Shown: positions 34,827 to 43,474 of the stretch, piece by piece
Layout of the letters: the number at the start of each line of letters is the position of its first letter
Numbering within the stretch: the stretch's first letter is position 1
Assembly: GCA_040902195.1 (NCBI GenBank)
Contig: JBBDXS010000010.1
Coordinates: 99,589-163,588 of the forward strand
Direction of reading: 5' to 3'
DNA: 64,000 bases
From: JBBDXS01 sp040902195
GTDB lineage: Bacteria; Chloroflexota; Dehalococcoidia; DSTF01; RBG-16-68-14
Made by a program: the position numbers and the translations under genes
Notes under the pieces: generated by a model
The model's database searches: none
What the model saw: the letters and a program-made list of their open reading frames with translations, nothing else
What the model was told of the DNA's origin: nothing

Positions 34827-35525
34827 CTAGAGGGCAGTAGCCAGCGCGTCGGCGAAGCGGCGGAGGTGGAGGGAGGCTGCCTTGCTCAGCGGGCGGCCGT
34901 GGCCAAAGCAGGCAACTTCGACGTCGAGCTGGGCGAGCATGCGCGCCGACGCGCGCGCCTGCGCCGGATCGGTGTTGAAGACGCCGACGATCACGTTATC
35001 CTCCAGATCGCGCTCAACGCTGTCGCCGGAGAACAAGATGCGCCGCGACGGCACATAGACCGCGATGCTGCCGTCTGTATGGCCGGGCGCATGGACCACA
35101 CGCGCGCCGCCGGCGAGATCGATCTCGTCGCCGTCGTGTAGCTCGCGGTCGACGCGACAGGGCGGCGCGGGCGGCACGAGCGGGATAACGCGCTCGCCGG
35201 CCTCGCGCTCTGCGTCTGACGTGTAGACGGGCGGCGGCTCCGGCGCCAAGCCGCGCACGACCGGCGCATCGAGCGCGTGCACGAGGACCTGCGCGTCGGT
35301 GCGCTCGACGAGCGCTGCGAGCGAGCCGGTGTGGTCGGCGTGGGAGTGCGTCGCGACGATCTGCGCGAGGTCCTCGGGCCGCCGCCCAATCGACGCGATC
35401 GCGTCGAGGACCCGTTGTGTTCCATTGAACAGGCCGGTATCGATCAGCGTCAGCCGATCGGCTTCTTCGTACAGGTAGACCTGGCTCAGACCCGCGATGA
35501 GGTGGAGGCCGGGGACGACCTCCAC
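34827..35525 (-). CDS. MBL-fold metallohydrolase (second of a tandem pair)
   Basis: The GTG start at 35525 is one base after the stop of the upstream paralogue and gives 232 residues starting VEVVPGLHLI. The zinc motif is THSHADH; later ligands are seen in HAPGHTDGSI, LFSGDS and CFGHGRP. The fold covers glyoxalase II, lactonases and many other hydrolases, and the substrate cannot be named. The two proteins share most motifs and arose by duplication. Confidence 0.88.
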   Translation of the reverse strand: MEVVPGLHLIAGLSQVYLYEEADRLTLIDTGLFNGTQRVLDAIASIGRRPEDLAQIVATHSHADHTGSLAALVERTDAQVLVHALDAPVVRGLAPEPPPVYTSDAEREAGERVIPLVPPAPPCRVDRELHDGDEIDLAGGARVVHAPGHTDGSIAVYVPSRRILFSGDSVERDLEDNVIVGVFNTDPAQARASARMLAQLDVEVACFGHGRPLSKAASLHLRRFADALATAL

Positions 35526-35526
35526 G

Positions 35527-36207
35527 CTAGAGCTTCTCGGCGAAGCGGCGGACCTGCGTCGACGCGTCTTTGTCGAGCGGCCTGCCGTGCCCGAAGCAAG
35601 CCACCTCGAAGTCGAGTTGGGCCAGCTTCTTGATCGATGCGCGCGCCTGGGCCTGGTCCTCCGTGAAGATGCCAATCGGCGTGCGCAGACCGAGCGTGTT
35701 GGCGATGGCGTCGCCGGTGAAGAGTAGCTTTCGTCCTGGCACATACACCGCAATGCTGCCCAACGTGTGTCCCGGCGTGTGCAGGATGCGCGCGCTGCCT
35801 CCGAGATCGATTTCGTCGCCGTCGTTCACTTCGCGATCGACGCGCGTCGTTCGCAGCTTGGGGCCGAGGCGGAACAGCGGGCCCACGATGCGCCACAGAC
35901 CGCTCGGCCCGGGGGCTTCGCGCTCGCCGCGCACGATCGCGGCATCGATCGGGTGCGCGAGGACCTGCGCGTTGCTCCGCTCGACGACCTCCGCGACGCT
36001 GCCGGCGTGATCGACATGCCAGTGCGTGATGATCACCTGGCGCACGTCCTCGACGCGCCGGCCGACCGACTCGATCGCCGCGAAGATGGCGGCGCTCCGG
36101 CCGGCGTAGCCGGTGTCGATGAGCGTCAGTTTATCGACCTCCTGGTAGAGGTAGCAGCGCCCCATCCGATGCGTGTCGATTGCGTGGACGCCGGGCACGA
36201 TCTCCAT
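35527..36207 (-). CDS. MBL-fold metallohydrolase (first of a tandem pair)
   Basis: I place the start at 36207 (226 residues, MEIVPGVHAID), because TATAAT at 36215-36220 on this strand lies seven bases before it and upstream sequence is non-coding. The zinc motif is THWHVDH, with HTPGHTLGSI, LFTGDAI and CFGHGRP downstream. It overlaps nothing but is coupled to its paralogue. Both are probably cytoplasmic. Confidence 0.9.
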   Translation of the reverse strand: MEIVPGVHAIDTHRMGRCYLYQEVDKLTLIDTGYAGRSAAIFAAIESVGRRVEDVRQVIITHWHVDHAGSVAEVVERSNAQVLAHPIDAAIVRGEREAPGPSGLWRIVGPLFRLGPKLRTTRVDREVNDGDEIDLGGSARILHTPGHTLGSIAVYVPGRKLLFTGDAIANTLGLRTPIGIFTEDQAQARASIKKLAQLDFEVACFGHGRPLDKDASTQVRRFAEKL

Positions 36208-36420
36208 GGCTCGCATTATAGGGGCATCCCCCGATGGCTCGCCCATCGTGCCCGCCGTACATTGCATGTAATCGACAACACGGATCACCAGGAGGGCCAT
36301 CGCAAACCATCTCGACCGATCGCCCTCACCCCCGGCCTCTCTCTCGCGCGCGGGAGAGGGGAGCTAGGGAAGAAAAAGCATCGAAGAAGGACTGTTGTCG
36401 CAAGAAGGAGAGGCGAGCAG

Positions 36421-36804
36421 ATGGCAACTTTATCGATAGGCTATAGGCCGGAGCTGACGAAGGAACAGGCGCAGGAGATCTTCGCGCAGGGCTTCTCGGG
36501 CAAGTACGAGGTCGTGAAGGCGCACGTCATGCGGCGCGACTTCCTGCTGAAGAAGAGCGGTTGGGCGGGCGTCGGCGTGCGGTTGCAGCAGGACAAGGAC
36601 CAGACGGTGTTCGTGTTCACGGCCATGATGCCGAACGTGCTTCTGCAGGCAGTCTTCGGCGGGCTCGCGTCGTACGTCTTCCTCCGCTCGACGTGGAAGC
36701 GGCTCGAGCAGGAGGTGTCGGAGTTCATCGCGGCGGCGCCGGAATTCCAGCAGGCGGTCATCGAGACGCCGAAGCGGAAGCGGCAGATGAAGAAGGCCGC
36801 GTAA
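36421..36804 (+). CDS. Hypothetical 127-residue protein with one membrane-like segment
   Basis: The ATG at 36421 is preceded by GAGGCGAG. The N-terminal half contains KEQAQEIFAQGFSGKYEV and a basic stretch MRRDFLLKKSGWAGVGVRLQ. A hydrophobic stretch (FTAMMPNVLLQAVFGGLASYVF, about 68-89) could cross the membrane once, and the tail is basic. I do not recognise the family. The upstream frame continues to 35767 but lies antisense to the MBL genes and is not credible. Confidence 0.65.
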   Translation: MATLSIGYRPELTKEQAQEIFAQGFSGKYEVVKAHVMRRDFLLKKSGWAGVGVRLQQDKDQTVFVFTAMMPNVLLQAVFGGLASYVFLRSTWKRLEQEVSEFIAAAPEFQQAVIETPKRKRQMKKAA

Positions 36805-36818
36805 CGAAACCAATTTTC

Positions 36819-36844
36819 GGGCGGACCCGCGTGTCCGCCCCTAC
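36819..36844. repeat. Palindrome with GGGCGGACCCGCGTGTCCGC and CCCTAC edge
   Basis: This is another copy of the element at 33524-33550 and 47490-47519, here truncated on the left and complete on the right (CCGCCCCTAC). Confidence 0.8.
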
Positions 36845-36857
36845 CGCACGAAAACGA

Positions 36858-36883
36858 GGGGCCCGGCTACGGGCCCCTGTTGT
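36858..36883 (+). terminator. Hairpin terminator after the 36421 gene
   Basis: GGGGCCCG (36858-36865) pairs with CGGGCCCC (36870-36877) around a four-base loop and is followed by TGTTGTTG. It separates the hypothetical gene from the next promoter. Confidence 0.65.
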
Positions 36884-36888
36884 TGTGC

Positions 36889-36894
36889 TAGGAT
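36889..36894 (+). promoter_or_regulatory. -10 box seven bases before a lipoprotein start
   Basis: TAGGAT at 36889-36894 precedes the ATG at 36902 with no ribosome binding site, fitting the leaderless pattern. Confidence 0.5.
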
Positions 36895-36901
36895 AGCCGC
36901 G

Positions 36902-37870
36902 ATGGCAAGGACCCCTAGGATTGCGCGGGTGGCGGTCTTGATGTGTGCGGTGTTGTTGGCCGCACTTGTCGGCCTCGCGTGCACGAAGAGCAGCACCGAC
37001 AAGGAAGCGCAAGCGGACGCGACGTCTCGTCCCGCGACGGCCACTCAGCCGACCGAAGAATCACTCGCGCTGAATGAGTACCTCGTGCAAGCGCTCCAGA
37101 TCGATCGCGATATGTCGCGCCGAGTTTCGGAAGCCATTGGAGAACTCCCGAACCCCCAGCAGGATCCGCAAGCTTTCATTACGGCCGTGGTAGCCTTGGA
37201 CCAAAGTCTCAGCGCCTCGGTGAACGCGGCGCTGGCCCTGCTCGAACGGCTCACGCCACCGGCAGAAGCAACGACATACCACCGTGACCTCCTTGCTGTC
37301 TCGGAGAGCCTGTCGCAGTGGCTATCTGACCTAAGCGATGCGCTTGACTCCCGAGATGAAACGACCATTGTCGCTGCCTTTCAAGGGATCATAGGAATCC
37401 TCGGCGACCTGGGTCCGATTGCGGAAGAGGCGCAGCAGCTAACCATACGCGCCTTGCAGGCCAAGCCAGCTTCTCCCTTACGGACCTACCTGATTGACGC
37501 CGCAACGCTGCGAGCGAGCAACGCCAATCTGCTAGCAGAACTCAGCGAACGTTTGCAGCCCCTTCTCAGCACGGGCAATACGGACGACGTCATTCCGCTA
37601 GTCGAGGACTTGATTGAACGGCTCACGCGGTTCCAAGACGCGTGGGGTGCTCTGGAACCGCCTCCTGAAGCGCAGGCCCTCCACGAGCGACAAGCCGAAG
37701 GCATTTCCGCGAGCATTGCGCTCGAGGAGAAATTGTTGACCGCCTTTCGCGATCAAGACGTGGAGGCGCTTCTCACGGCGAGTCAGAGCAGCATAGCACT
37801 CTCAAATGACGCAGCATTGGTCTCCGCAGGTTGGACGGACCTTCTTATTCAGGAACTCTCCGCCCCATAG
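36902..37870 (+). CDS. Helical lipoprotein of unknown function
   Basis: The 322-residue product has a signal peptide with lipobox LVGLAC (Cys26). After a Thr/Ser-rich spacer the protein is almost entirely alpha-helical, with two weakly similar halves (LTPPAEATTYHRDLLAVSESLSQWL; LEPPPEAQALHERQAEGISASIAL). The repeated PPxEAxxxH pattern suggests an internal duplication of a helical bundle. No catalytic motif is visible. It should sit on the outer face of the membrane. Codon use is less GC-biased than in the neighbouring dehydrogenases. Confidence 0.72.
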   Translation: MARTPRIARVAVLMCAVLLAALVGLACTKSSTDKEAQADATSRPATATQPTEESLALNEYLVQALQIDRDMSRRVSEAIGELPNPQQDPQAFITAVVALDQSLSASVNAALALLERLTPPAEATTYHRDLLAVSESLSQWLSDLSDALDSRDETTIVAAFQGIIGILGDLGPIAEEAQQLTIRALQAKPASPLRTYLIDAATLRASNANLLAELSERLQPLLSTGNTDDVIPLVEDLIERLTRFQDAWGALEPPPEAQALHERQAEGISASIALEEKLLTAFRDQDVEALLTASQSSIALSNDAALVSAGWTDLLIQELSAP

Positions 37871-37904
37871 CCTCCCCTCCCCTTGTGCTATCCTAGGCCT
37901 CGCC

Positions 37905-37958
37905 ATGTCTCACCCTGACGTACGGGTCACCCTCGTCCGACGACGCAAGAATGCCTAG
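37905..37958 (+). CDS. Possible 17-residue upstream ORF overlapping the cupin start
   Basis: MSHPDVRVTLVRRRKNA begins ten bases after TATCCT (37889-37894) and ends at a TAG eight bases inside the cupin gene. Because the cupin ATG has no ribosome site of its own, reading of this leaderless ORF could deliver ribosomes to it. Evidence is only positional. Confidence 0.35.
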   Translation: MSHPDVRVTLVRRRKNA

Positions 37959-38325
37959 CAAGCACACGTACCTGCGCACGCATCGCCTCGCGGGGAAGGT
38001 CCTCGACTTCGATCTCGCCCACGAGGAGCGGAAGCTGCAAGACAGGGCTACGTCCGTACAAAGCGGTCGCGCGGCGAAGACGCTCGTGAAGGAAGGCCGC
38101 CTACGCATCACGCTCGTCGCGATGCGCAAAGGCACGGCGCTCGGCGCGCACGCGGTCGAGGGCGATGTGAGCCTGCAGGTGCTACGCGGCGCCTTCGCGA
38201 TCACGACAAACGACCGAGAGATCCGCGCGAGAAAGGGCTCGGTGGTCACGCTACAGGCCGGCGTGCAACACGACGCGCGAGCCTTGCGAGACGCGACGAT
38301 CTTGATCACGGCATCGATGCGCTAG
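37951..38325 (+). CDS. Cupin-domain protein
   Basis: The 124-residue product has a single-cupin beta-barrel pattern: HAVEGDVSLQVLRGAFAI (first half, with a His and Glu) and RKGSVVTLQAGVQHDARAL (second half, with Pro replaced and a His). Metal binding is possible but only part of the usual His-x-His set is present. The first 55 residues are charged and unusual. It precedes the acyl-CoA dehydrogenase by 15 bases and may be part of its operon. Substrate unknown. Confidence 0.72.
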   Translation: MPSKHTYLRTHRLAGKVLDFDLAHEERKLQDRATSVQSGRAAKTLVKEGRLRITLVAMRKGTALGAHAVEGDVSLQVLRGAFAITTNDREIRARKGSVVTLQAGVQHDARALRDATILITASMR

Positions 38326-38340
38326 ACGGAGGAACCCCAT

Positions 38341-39513
38341 ATGGACTTTCGCTTTGCACCAGAGGTCGAGTCCTTCCGCGAGGAGGTACGCGCGTTTATC
38401 CGCGAAGAGCTGCCAGCGGGTTGGGACGGCATGGACATGTACGGCGACGGCGAGGGCGGCGGCGTAACCCTGGGACGGCGCATCGCAAAGAAGCTTGCCG
38501 AAAAGAAGTGGCTCGCGATGGCGTGGCCGAAGGAGTATGGCGGCCTCGACGCGCCGCATATGCAGCAGCTCGTCTACAACGAGGAGATGTCCTACCACGC
38601 GATGCCGGGCGGCTTCAGCATGGGCGTCGCCTGGGTCGGCCCGTCGATCATGATCTACGGCACGGACGAGCAGAAGCAGCGCTTCATCCCGCGCATCACC
38701 GCCGCGGAGGATGTCTGGTGCACGCTCTACTCCGAGCCCGGCGCCGGCTCCGACCTCGCCGCGCTGCAGACGCGCGCCGTGCAGGACGGCGACGACTTCG
38801 TGATCAACGGACAGAAGATCTGGACCTCCGGCGCGGGCCGTTCGACCTGGGGCTGGCTCGCCGCGCGCACCGACCCCGACGCGCCGAAGCACAAGGGCAT
38901 CTCGACGTTCGTCGTACCGATGGACGCGCCGGGCATCACCGTGCGCCCGCTGATCAACATGGCCGGCCAGAGCGGCTTCAGCGAAGTCTTCTTCGACAAC
39001 GTGCGCATCCCGAAAGACTACCTCGTCGGCGAGCTGAACCGCGGTTGGTACCAGGTCGCCGTTGCGCTCGACTTCGAGCGCTCCGGCATCCAGTCGTACG
39101 CCGGCAGCCGGAACACGCTGGAGCGCCTGGTGCGCTACGCGGGCGAGCATCCGGAGATCACGGAGCGCAACCCGCAGGTGCGCATGCGCCTTGCCGACCG
39201 CTTCATCGAGCTCGCCGCGGGCACGAACATCGCGTACCGCATCCCGTGGATGCAATCGCAGGGCATGATCCCGAACTACGAGGCGTCGATCAGCAAGCTG
39301 TTCGGCTCAGAGCTGGTGCAGCGTGTAGCGAGGACGGGGCTGGACATGTTCGGCCTTTACGGCGGCATGGAGCCCGGCTCGCCCTACGCGCCGCTCAAGG
39401 GCCGCATCGAGCGCCTCTACCTCAGCGCGGTCTCGAGCACCATCGCCGCGGGCACGAGCGAGGTGCAGCGGAGCATTATCGCGACGCGAGGGCTGGGCTT
39501 GCCGAGGGAGTAG
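38341..39513 (+). CDS. Acyl-CoA dehydrogenase family protein (first of two)
   Basis: The 390-residue flavoprotein has the three-domain acyl-CoA dehydrogenase layout. WLAMAWPKEYGGLDAP and CTLYSEPGAGSDLAALQTRA (FAD and substrate loops), INGQKIWTSGAGR, and a C-terminal AAGTSEVQRSIIATRGLGLPRE are visible; the Glu in GTSE is at the conserved catalytic or structural position of the family. It would oxidise an acyl-CoA to the enoyl-CoA with electrons passed to ETF. A close paralogue follows. GGAGGAAC precedes the start. Confidence 0.92.
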   Translation: MDFRFAPEVESFREEVRAFIREELPAGWDGMDMYGDGEGGGVTLGRRIAKKLAEKKWLAMAWPKEYGGLDAPHMQQLVYNEEMSYHAMPGGFSMGVAWVGPSIMIYGTDEQKQRFIPRITAAEDVWCTLYSEPGAGSDLAALQTRAVQDGDDFVINGQKIWTSGAGRSTWGWLAARTDPDAPKHKGISTFVVPMDAPGITVRPLINMAGQSGFSEVFFDNVRIPKDYLVGELNRGWYQVAVALDFERSGIQSYAGSRNTLERLVRYAGEHPEITERNPQVRMRLADRFIELAAGTNIAYRIPWMQSQGMIPNYEASISKLFGSELVQRVARTGLDMFGLYGGMEPGSPYAPLKGRIERLYLSAVSSTIAAGTSEVQRSIIATRGLGLPRE

Positions 39514-39839
39514 AGGCGAGAGGCGGGATGCGGGAAACGAGACGCTCCTTCTGTCTTTCTGAGCGCAGCGAAGAATCTCGTTAGAGTCGCCGCAGGAGAC
39601 TGGCCCCTTCCAGTAGAACCGCGTCCTTGCGCGCGCCCCACTCCTTGCGACCGGCCTTCCGGCCATACAGCTCTCGCAAGGGCTGAATACCCGGCCGCCC
39701 ACCCCAGCTACGTCTTCCTACGATGGGCTCCGCCCCTCGTGCTCCCCGATTGTTCAGTTGGTGACTGAGGGCTCCGCACGGGACGAAGCTGCGCTTCCGT
39801 CGCGGCAGAGTAGTCCGCAAGGATGATAAGCTTGCCCCA
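39514..39839. other. 326-base spacer between the two dehydrogenase genes
   Basis: It contains an AGCGCAGCGAAGAATCTCG word common in dispersed repeats and no convincing gene. TAAGCT (39827-39832) sits seven bases before the second dehydrogenase start and probably drives a leaderless transcript. Confidence 0.6.
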
Positions 39840-41015
39840 ATGGATTTCAAGTTCTCTCCTGACGACGAACGCTTCCGCGCGGAGCTGCGGGAGTTTCTCG
39901 ACCGCGAGCTGCCGGGCGACTGGACCGCGGGCAGCGTGCTCTCCGAGTACGAGGGCGGCGCGGACGCACGATGGGAGATCAGACAGCGCTTCTCGAAAAA
40001 GCTTGTCGAGAAGGGGTGGCTGGCGCTGGCGTGGCCCCAGGAATACGGCGGGCTCGGCGCGTCGCATATGCAGCAGACTATATATATGGAAGAAATGGCG
40101 CTGCGCGGCGCGCCCGGGACGGGCAACATGGGCATCGCGTGGGTCGGCCCGGCGATCATGCTGTACGGCACGCCGGAGCAGAAGGCGCGCTGGCTGCCGC
40201 CGATCACGTCGGGCGATGACATCTGGTGCACGCTCTACTCCGAGCCCGGCGCGGGCTCAGACCTCGCCGCGCTGCAGACGCGCGCCGTCCAGGACGGCGA
40301 CGACTTCGTGATAAACGGACAGAAGATCTGGACGTCGGGCGCGGACACAGCGCACTGGGGCTGGCTCGCCGCGCGCACGAACCCCGATGCGCCGAAGCAC
40401 AAGGGCATCTCGACGTTCGCCGTGCCGATGGACGCGCCGGGGATCTCTATCCGGCCGCTCGTGAACATCGCGGGGCAAGCGGGCTTCAACGAGGTCTTCT
40501 TCGACAACGTGCGCATCTCGAAGGACATGCTGATCGGCGAACGCGACCGGGGTTGGTACCAGGTCGCCGTCGCGCTCGATTTCGAGCGATCGGGCATCGG
40601 CATGTTCGGACGCGGCGCGCGCATCCTCGATGAGTACACGACGTTCGTGCGAAGGACGGGCGTCGCGCTCGCGCCGTCGCTACGTATCGAGCTGGCAGAC
40701 CGCGCCATCGAGAACACAGTGGGGCGCTGGATGTCGTATCGCATCCCCTGGATGCAATCGCAGGGGATGGTGCCGAACTACGAGGCGTCGGTGACGAAGC
40801 TGTACGGGACGGAGCTGTCGCAACGGCTGGCCGCGACCGGCATGAAGCTGCTCGGGCTGCACGGCCAGCTCCGCGAAGGGAGCGAGCGCGCATCGCTCGA
40901 CGGGCGGGTGGCGCACGATTACCTGGAGACGCTGTCGCTCACGATCGGTGGCGGGACGAGCGAGGTGCTACGCAGCGTGATCGCGACACGGGGGCTGGGG
41001 CTGCCGAGGGAGTGA
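39840..41015 (+). CDS. Acyl-CoA dehydrogenase family protein (second of two)
   Basis: The 391-residue paralogue of the preceding enzyme keeps WLALAWPQEYGGLGAS, CTLYSEPGAGSDLAALQTRA, INGQKIWTSGAD and GGGTSEVLRSVIATRGLGLPRE. The central 300 bases are nearly identical to the first copy while both ends have diverged, suggesting gene conversion or selection on the flavin-binding core. Substrate ranges could differ, or the two may form a heteromeric enzyme as in some actinobacterial FadE pairs. Its own promoter-like box makes separate expression possible. Confidence 0.92.
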   Translation: MDFKFSPDDERFRAELREFLDRELPGDWTAGSVLSEYEGGADARWEIRQRFSKKLVEKGWLALAWPQEYGGLGASHMQQTIYMEEMALRGAPGTGNMGIAWVGPAIMLYGTPEQKARWLPPITSGDDIWCTLYSEPGAGSDLAALQTRAVQDGDDFVINGQKIWTSGADTAHWGWLAARTNPDAPKHKGISTFAVPMDAPGISIRPLVNIAGQAGFNEVFFDNVRISKDMLIGERDRGWYQVAVALDFERSGIGMFGRGARILDEYTTFVRRTGVALAPSLRIELADRAIENTVGRWMSYRIPWMQSQGMVPNYEASVTKLYGTELSQRLAATGMKLLGLHGQLREGSERASLDGRVAHDYLETLSLTIGGGTSEVLRSVIATRGLGLPRE

Positions 41016-41480
41016 GGCGCCTGAGGTTCGTCTCCGGCGTCTCTTGACGGTACTCGTGAGAGGGCAGTGTCGGGGTCTGAAGACCCCGACCTACGGCGTC
41101 TCGTAGGTGGATAGGCGTCAGGCTGTCTCCCAAGGCGACTCTCCGAAAAGCCTGCCCCCGAGGGAAGCATGTGCCGCAGATAGCAGCAACCGCGAGTGGG
41201 GGAGCCAAACTCGCGGTTTCTACTGCGTTATCGCCGTAATCGGTAAGAGGTTCAACAGTAGTATCGCGCATGGCTGTTATGAAGCTACGACAGGGATGTC
41301 AAAGATCTGTAAAGTCTGGCGGGGAATCTCAGGCGAGCGCTTCGGGCCGCACCGTCCTTCTTGCGAGGGGCCCCGCCCCTCTGGACTCCCGGGAACAAGA
41401 GCGCGGTAGGACTCAGGCTCTCCACGACGATGAGCGTACGCAAGAGGTATATTAGGACTCGTCAAGATAGGAGGGTGATG
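41016..41480. other. 465-base intergenic stretch with palindromes and a repeat fragment
   Basis: It holds the palindrome GTCGGGGTCTGAAGACCCCG (41069-41094, matching 10483-10508), a long hairpin at 41188-41218, and a fragment of the dispersed element at 41358-41395 (GGGGCCCCGCCCCTCTGGAC). TATATT near 41448 may be the -10 box of the esterase gene. No gene is supported. Confidence 0.65.
41188..41218 (+). terminator. Ten-base-pair hairpin after the dehydrogenase genes
   Basis: AACCGCGAGT (41188-41197) pairs perfectly with ACTCGCGGTT (41209-41218) across an 11-base loop and is followed by TCT. It could end the dehydrogenase transcript, about 170 bases after the stop. Confidence 0.5.
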
Positions 41481-42293
41481 ATGAAGAACCCATCGCCAGA
41501 CCGAGTCGTTACAGAAGAGGGGATTGTCGCCGGAGACGCCGGCGGGCGCCCGCTGCTTGTCGATGTCTACACGCCGCCCGCAGCCGTCGCGAACGGCGCC
41601 GGCGTGCTGCTCGTACACGGCGGATCCTGGACGACGGGAGACCGCACGCAGCTCCGCGGCTACGGCATTCTGCTCGGCCGCGTCGGCTACACGTGCGTCG
41701 CGGCGGAGTACCGCCTTTCGGGCGAGGCGCAGTGGCCGGCGATGATCGAGGACGTGCGCACGGCGTTCGACTGGATGCGCGCGAACGCGGGCGACCTGGA
41801 GATCGACCGCGACCGCATCGCCGTTGAGGGCAACTCCGCGGGCGGCCACCTGGCGCTGATGCTCGCGGCCACAGCGAAGCCGGGCGAGCTCGCCGCGTGC
41901 ATCGCGTTCTACGGTCCGGCCGATATGACGCGAACCGGCCCGCGCGGGAAGCGCTGGGCGCTCGAAGCGGCGAACGAAGCCTCAGCGACGAAGATGATGC
42001 TGGGTAGGACCGATGACGAGATCCTGGCGGAGGTCAGCCCGATTACGTATGCGAGCGCGTCGTTCCCACCCACGATGCTGATCAGCGGCAACAACGACGA
42101 CATCGTGAACGTCGAGAGCAGCTTCCTGATGTACCGCGCGCTGATCAACGCGGGAGCGAAGGCGGAGCTGCATATCTTCGAGGGGCAGCCGCACACGTTC
42201 GACCGCGATCCGGTGTACGGGCGGCAGACGGCGGCGCTGATGAAGATCTTCCTCGACCGCCACACTCGGGGTGCAGCGACGACTCCGAAGTAG
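41481..42293 (+). CDS. Alpha/beta-hydrolase esterase (HSL/BD-FAE type)
   Basis: The ATG at 41481 is chosen because AGGAGG lies six bases upstream; the product is 270 residues. The oxyanion motif HGGSW, nucleophile elbow GNSAGGH, a C-terminal Asp region (SGNNDDIVNV) and His (GQPHTF) complete the catalytic triad. It probably hydrolyses short-chain esters. No signal peptide is present. It is followed by a dispersed repeat copy and then adenosine deaminase. Confidence 0.9.
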   Translation: MKNPSPDRVVTEEGIVAGDAGGRPLLVDVYTPPAAVANGAGVLLVHGGSWTTGDRTQLRGYGILLGRVGYTCVAAEYRLSGEAQWPAMIEDVRTAFDWMRANAGDLEIDRDRIAVEGNSAGGHLALMLAATAKPGELAACIAFYGPADMTRTGPRGKRWALEAANEASATKMMLGRTDDEILAEVSPITYASASFPPTMLISGNNDDIVNVESSFLMYRALINAGAKAELHIFEGQPHTFDRDPVYGRQTAALMKIFLDRHTRGAATTPK

Positions 42294-42344
42294 AGAAGGC
42301 CGCGCAGCAACAACTCGGAGGTCGACGCGGAAGCACCGCCCTCA

Positions 42345-42450
42345 GTAAGGTACGTTGATCTTCCCATCCCCCCACCCAGTGAGGTTACGTATCCGCGGGG
42401 GACACACCTTTGCTTCGCTCAAGGGCAGGCCCGAAAACCCCCTGCCAGCG
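42345..42450 (+). repeat. Dispersed intergenic repeat, copy D
   Basis: Begins GTAAGGTACGTTGATCTTCC, continues CCCACCCAGTGAGGTTACGT, GGGGGACACACCTTTGCTTC, then CTCAAGGGCAGGC. It lies between the esterase and adenosine deaminase genes. Confidence 0.8.
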
Positions 42451-42502
42451 ATCATCCCGTCCGTGCCTGGCCAAAGCAATCGAGAAGGAGCAGAATCAGT
42501 AG

Positions 42503-43474
42503 ATGAGTTCGACTCGGCGACCCGTACCGACCGATCTCGATGCGCTTCCGAAAGCGGAGGTGCACGTCCATCTCGAGGGGACGGCACGCCCGGCGACGCT
42601 GGAGGAGCTGGCCGCGCGCGCAGGCATCAGCATCGCGCGCGTGTTCAGTGATCTGAACAGCTTCGTCGGCGTCTACGAGGCCGCCACGCGCGTCATGACA
42701 ACGCCCGGTGATTACCGGCGCCTGGTCCGGGAGTACTGCGAGGACGCCGTCCGCGCAGGCGTGCGCTACGCCGAGCTGGAGGTCTCGCCGGCGCTGTCGC
42801 GCTCCGCGCTCGCGTCGTTCGTCGAGGCGGCGGAGGCGGCGGCGCAGGAGCGCGATGTCGTCCTGCGCCTGGTTGTCGGGCTGGGCCGGCTCATGCCTCC
42901 CGAGATGGCGCTGACCGCGCTCGATGCGACGCACGAGCTACCGGGCGTGGTCGCGATCGGGTTGGGCGGCCCGGAGGAGGGCTTTTCCAACGAGCCGTTC
43001 GCGGAAGCGTTCGCCGAGGCGCGACGGCGCGGCTTGCGCGCCGCACCGCACGCCGGCGAGAACGCCGGCCCTCACTCCGTGCGCGACGCGATCGAGACGC
43101 TGGGCGCGGACCGGATCCAGCACGGCGTGCGCGCGGCCGAGGACCCCGCGCTGCTTACAGAGCTCGTCGAGCGGAGGATCCCGCTCGCGGTCTGTCCGAC
43201 CTCGAACGTTCTGCTCGGGGTGGCCCGCTCGCACGACGAGCACCAATTGCGGCAGCTCTGGGACGCGGGCGTCGTCGTGTCGGTGAACACAGACGACCCG
43301 GGCTTCTTCGGCTGCAACCTAGTCGGAGAGTACGCCATCGCGGGCCGCCTGCTCAATCTCGATCGCGAGGGTTACGGTACGCTCGCGAAGAACGCCGTCG
43401 AGGGCTCCTTCGCGCCGGAGCCGCTCAAGACAGAGATGCGATCCGAGATCGAAGACTGGGTGGGCCGGGGCTAG
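42503..43474 (+). CDS. add: Adenosine deaminase family protein
   Basis: The 323-residue protein starts with a GAAGGAG ribosome site upstream. Zinc ligands are His21 and His23 (VHVHLEG), the His in CPTSN/AxPHAGENAG and the Asp of NTDDPGFFG. GADRIQHG and the PHAGE motif are typical of adenosine/adenine deaminases. It converts adenosine (or a related purine) to inosine and ammonia. The family also holds adenine deaminases, so the exact substrate is not certain. The last four bases overlap the convergent regulator gene. Confidence 0.9.
   Translation: MSSTRRPVPTDLDALPKAEVHVHLEGTARPATLEELAARAGISIARVFSDLNSFVGVYEAATRVMTTPGDYRRLVREYCEDAVRAGVRYAELEVSPALSRSALASFVEAAEAAAQERDVVLRLVVGLGRLMPPEMALTALDATHELPGVVAIGLGGPEEGFSNEPFAEAFAEARRRGLRAAPHAGENAGPHSVRDAIETLGADRIQHGVRAAEDPALLTELVERRIPLAVCPTSNVLLGVARSHDEHQLRQLWDAGVVVSVNTDDPGFFGCNLVGEYAIAGRLLNLDREGYGTLAKNAVEGSFAPEPLKTEMRSEIEDWVGRG

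Noticed and set aside
41101..41220. Riboswitch in front of the esterase
   Set aside because: I tried to match cobalamin, TPP, fluoride and cyclic dinucleotide consensus features and found none; the hairpin is about 260 bases from the gene.
41361..41480. Upstream extension of the esterase frame
   Set aside because: It would read through a fragment of the dispersed repeat; AGGAGG fits the start at 41481.
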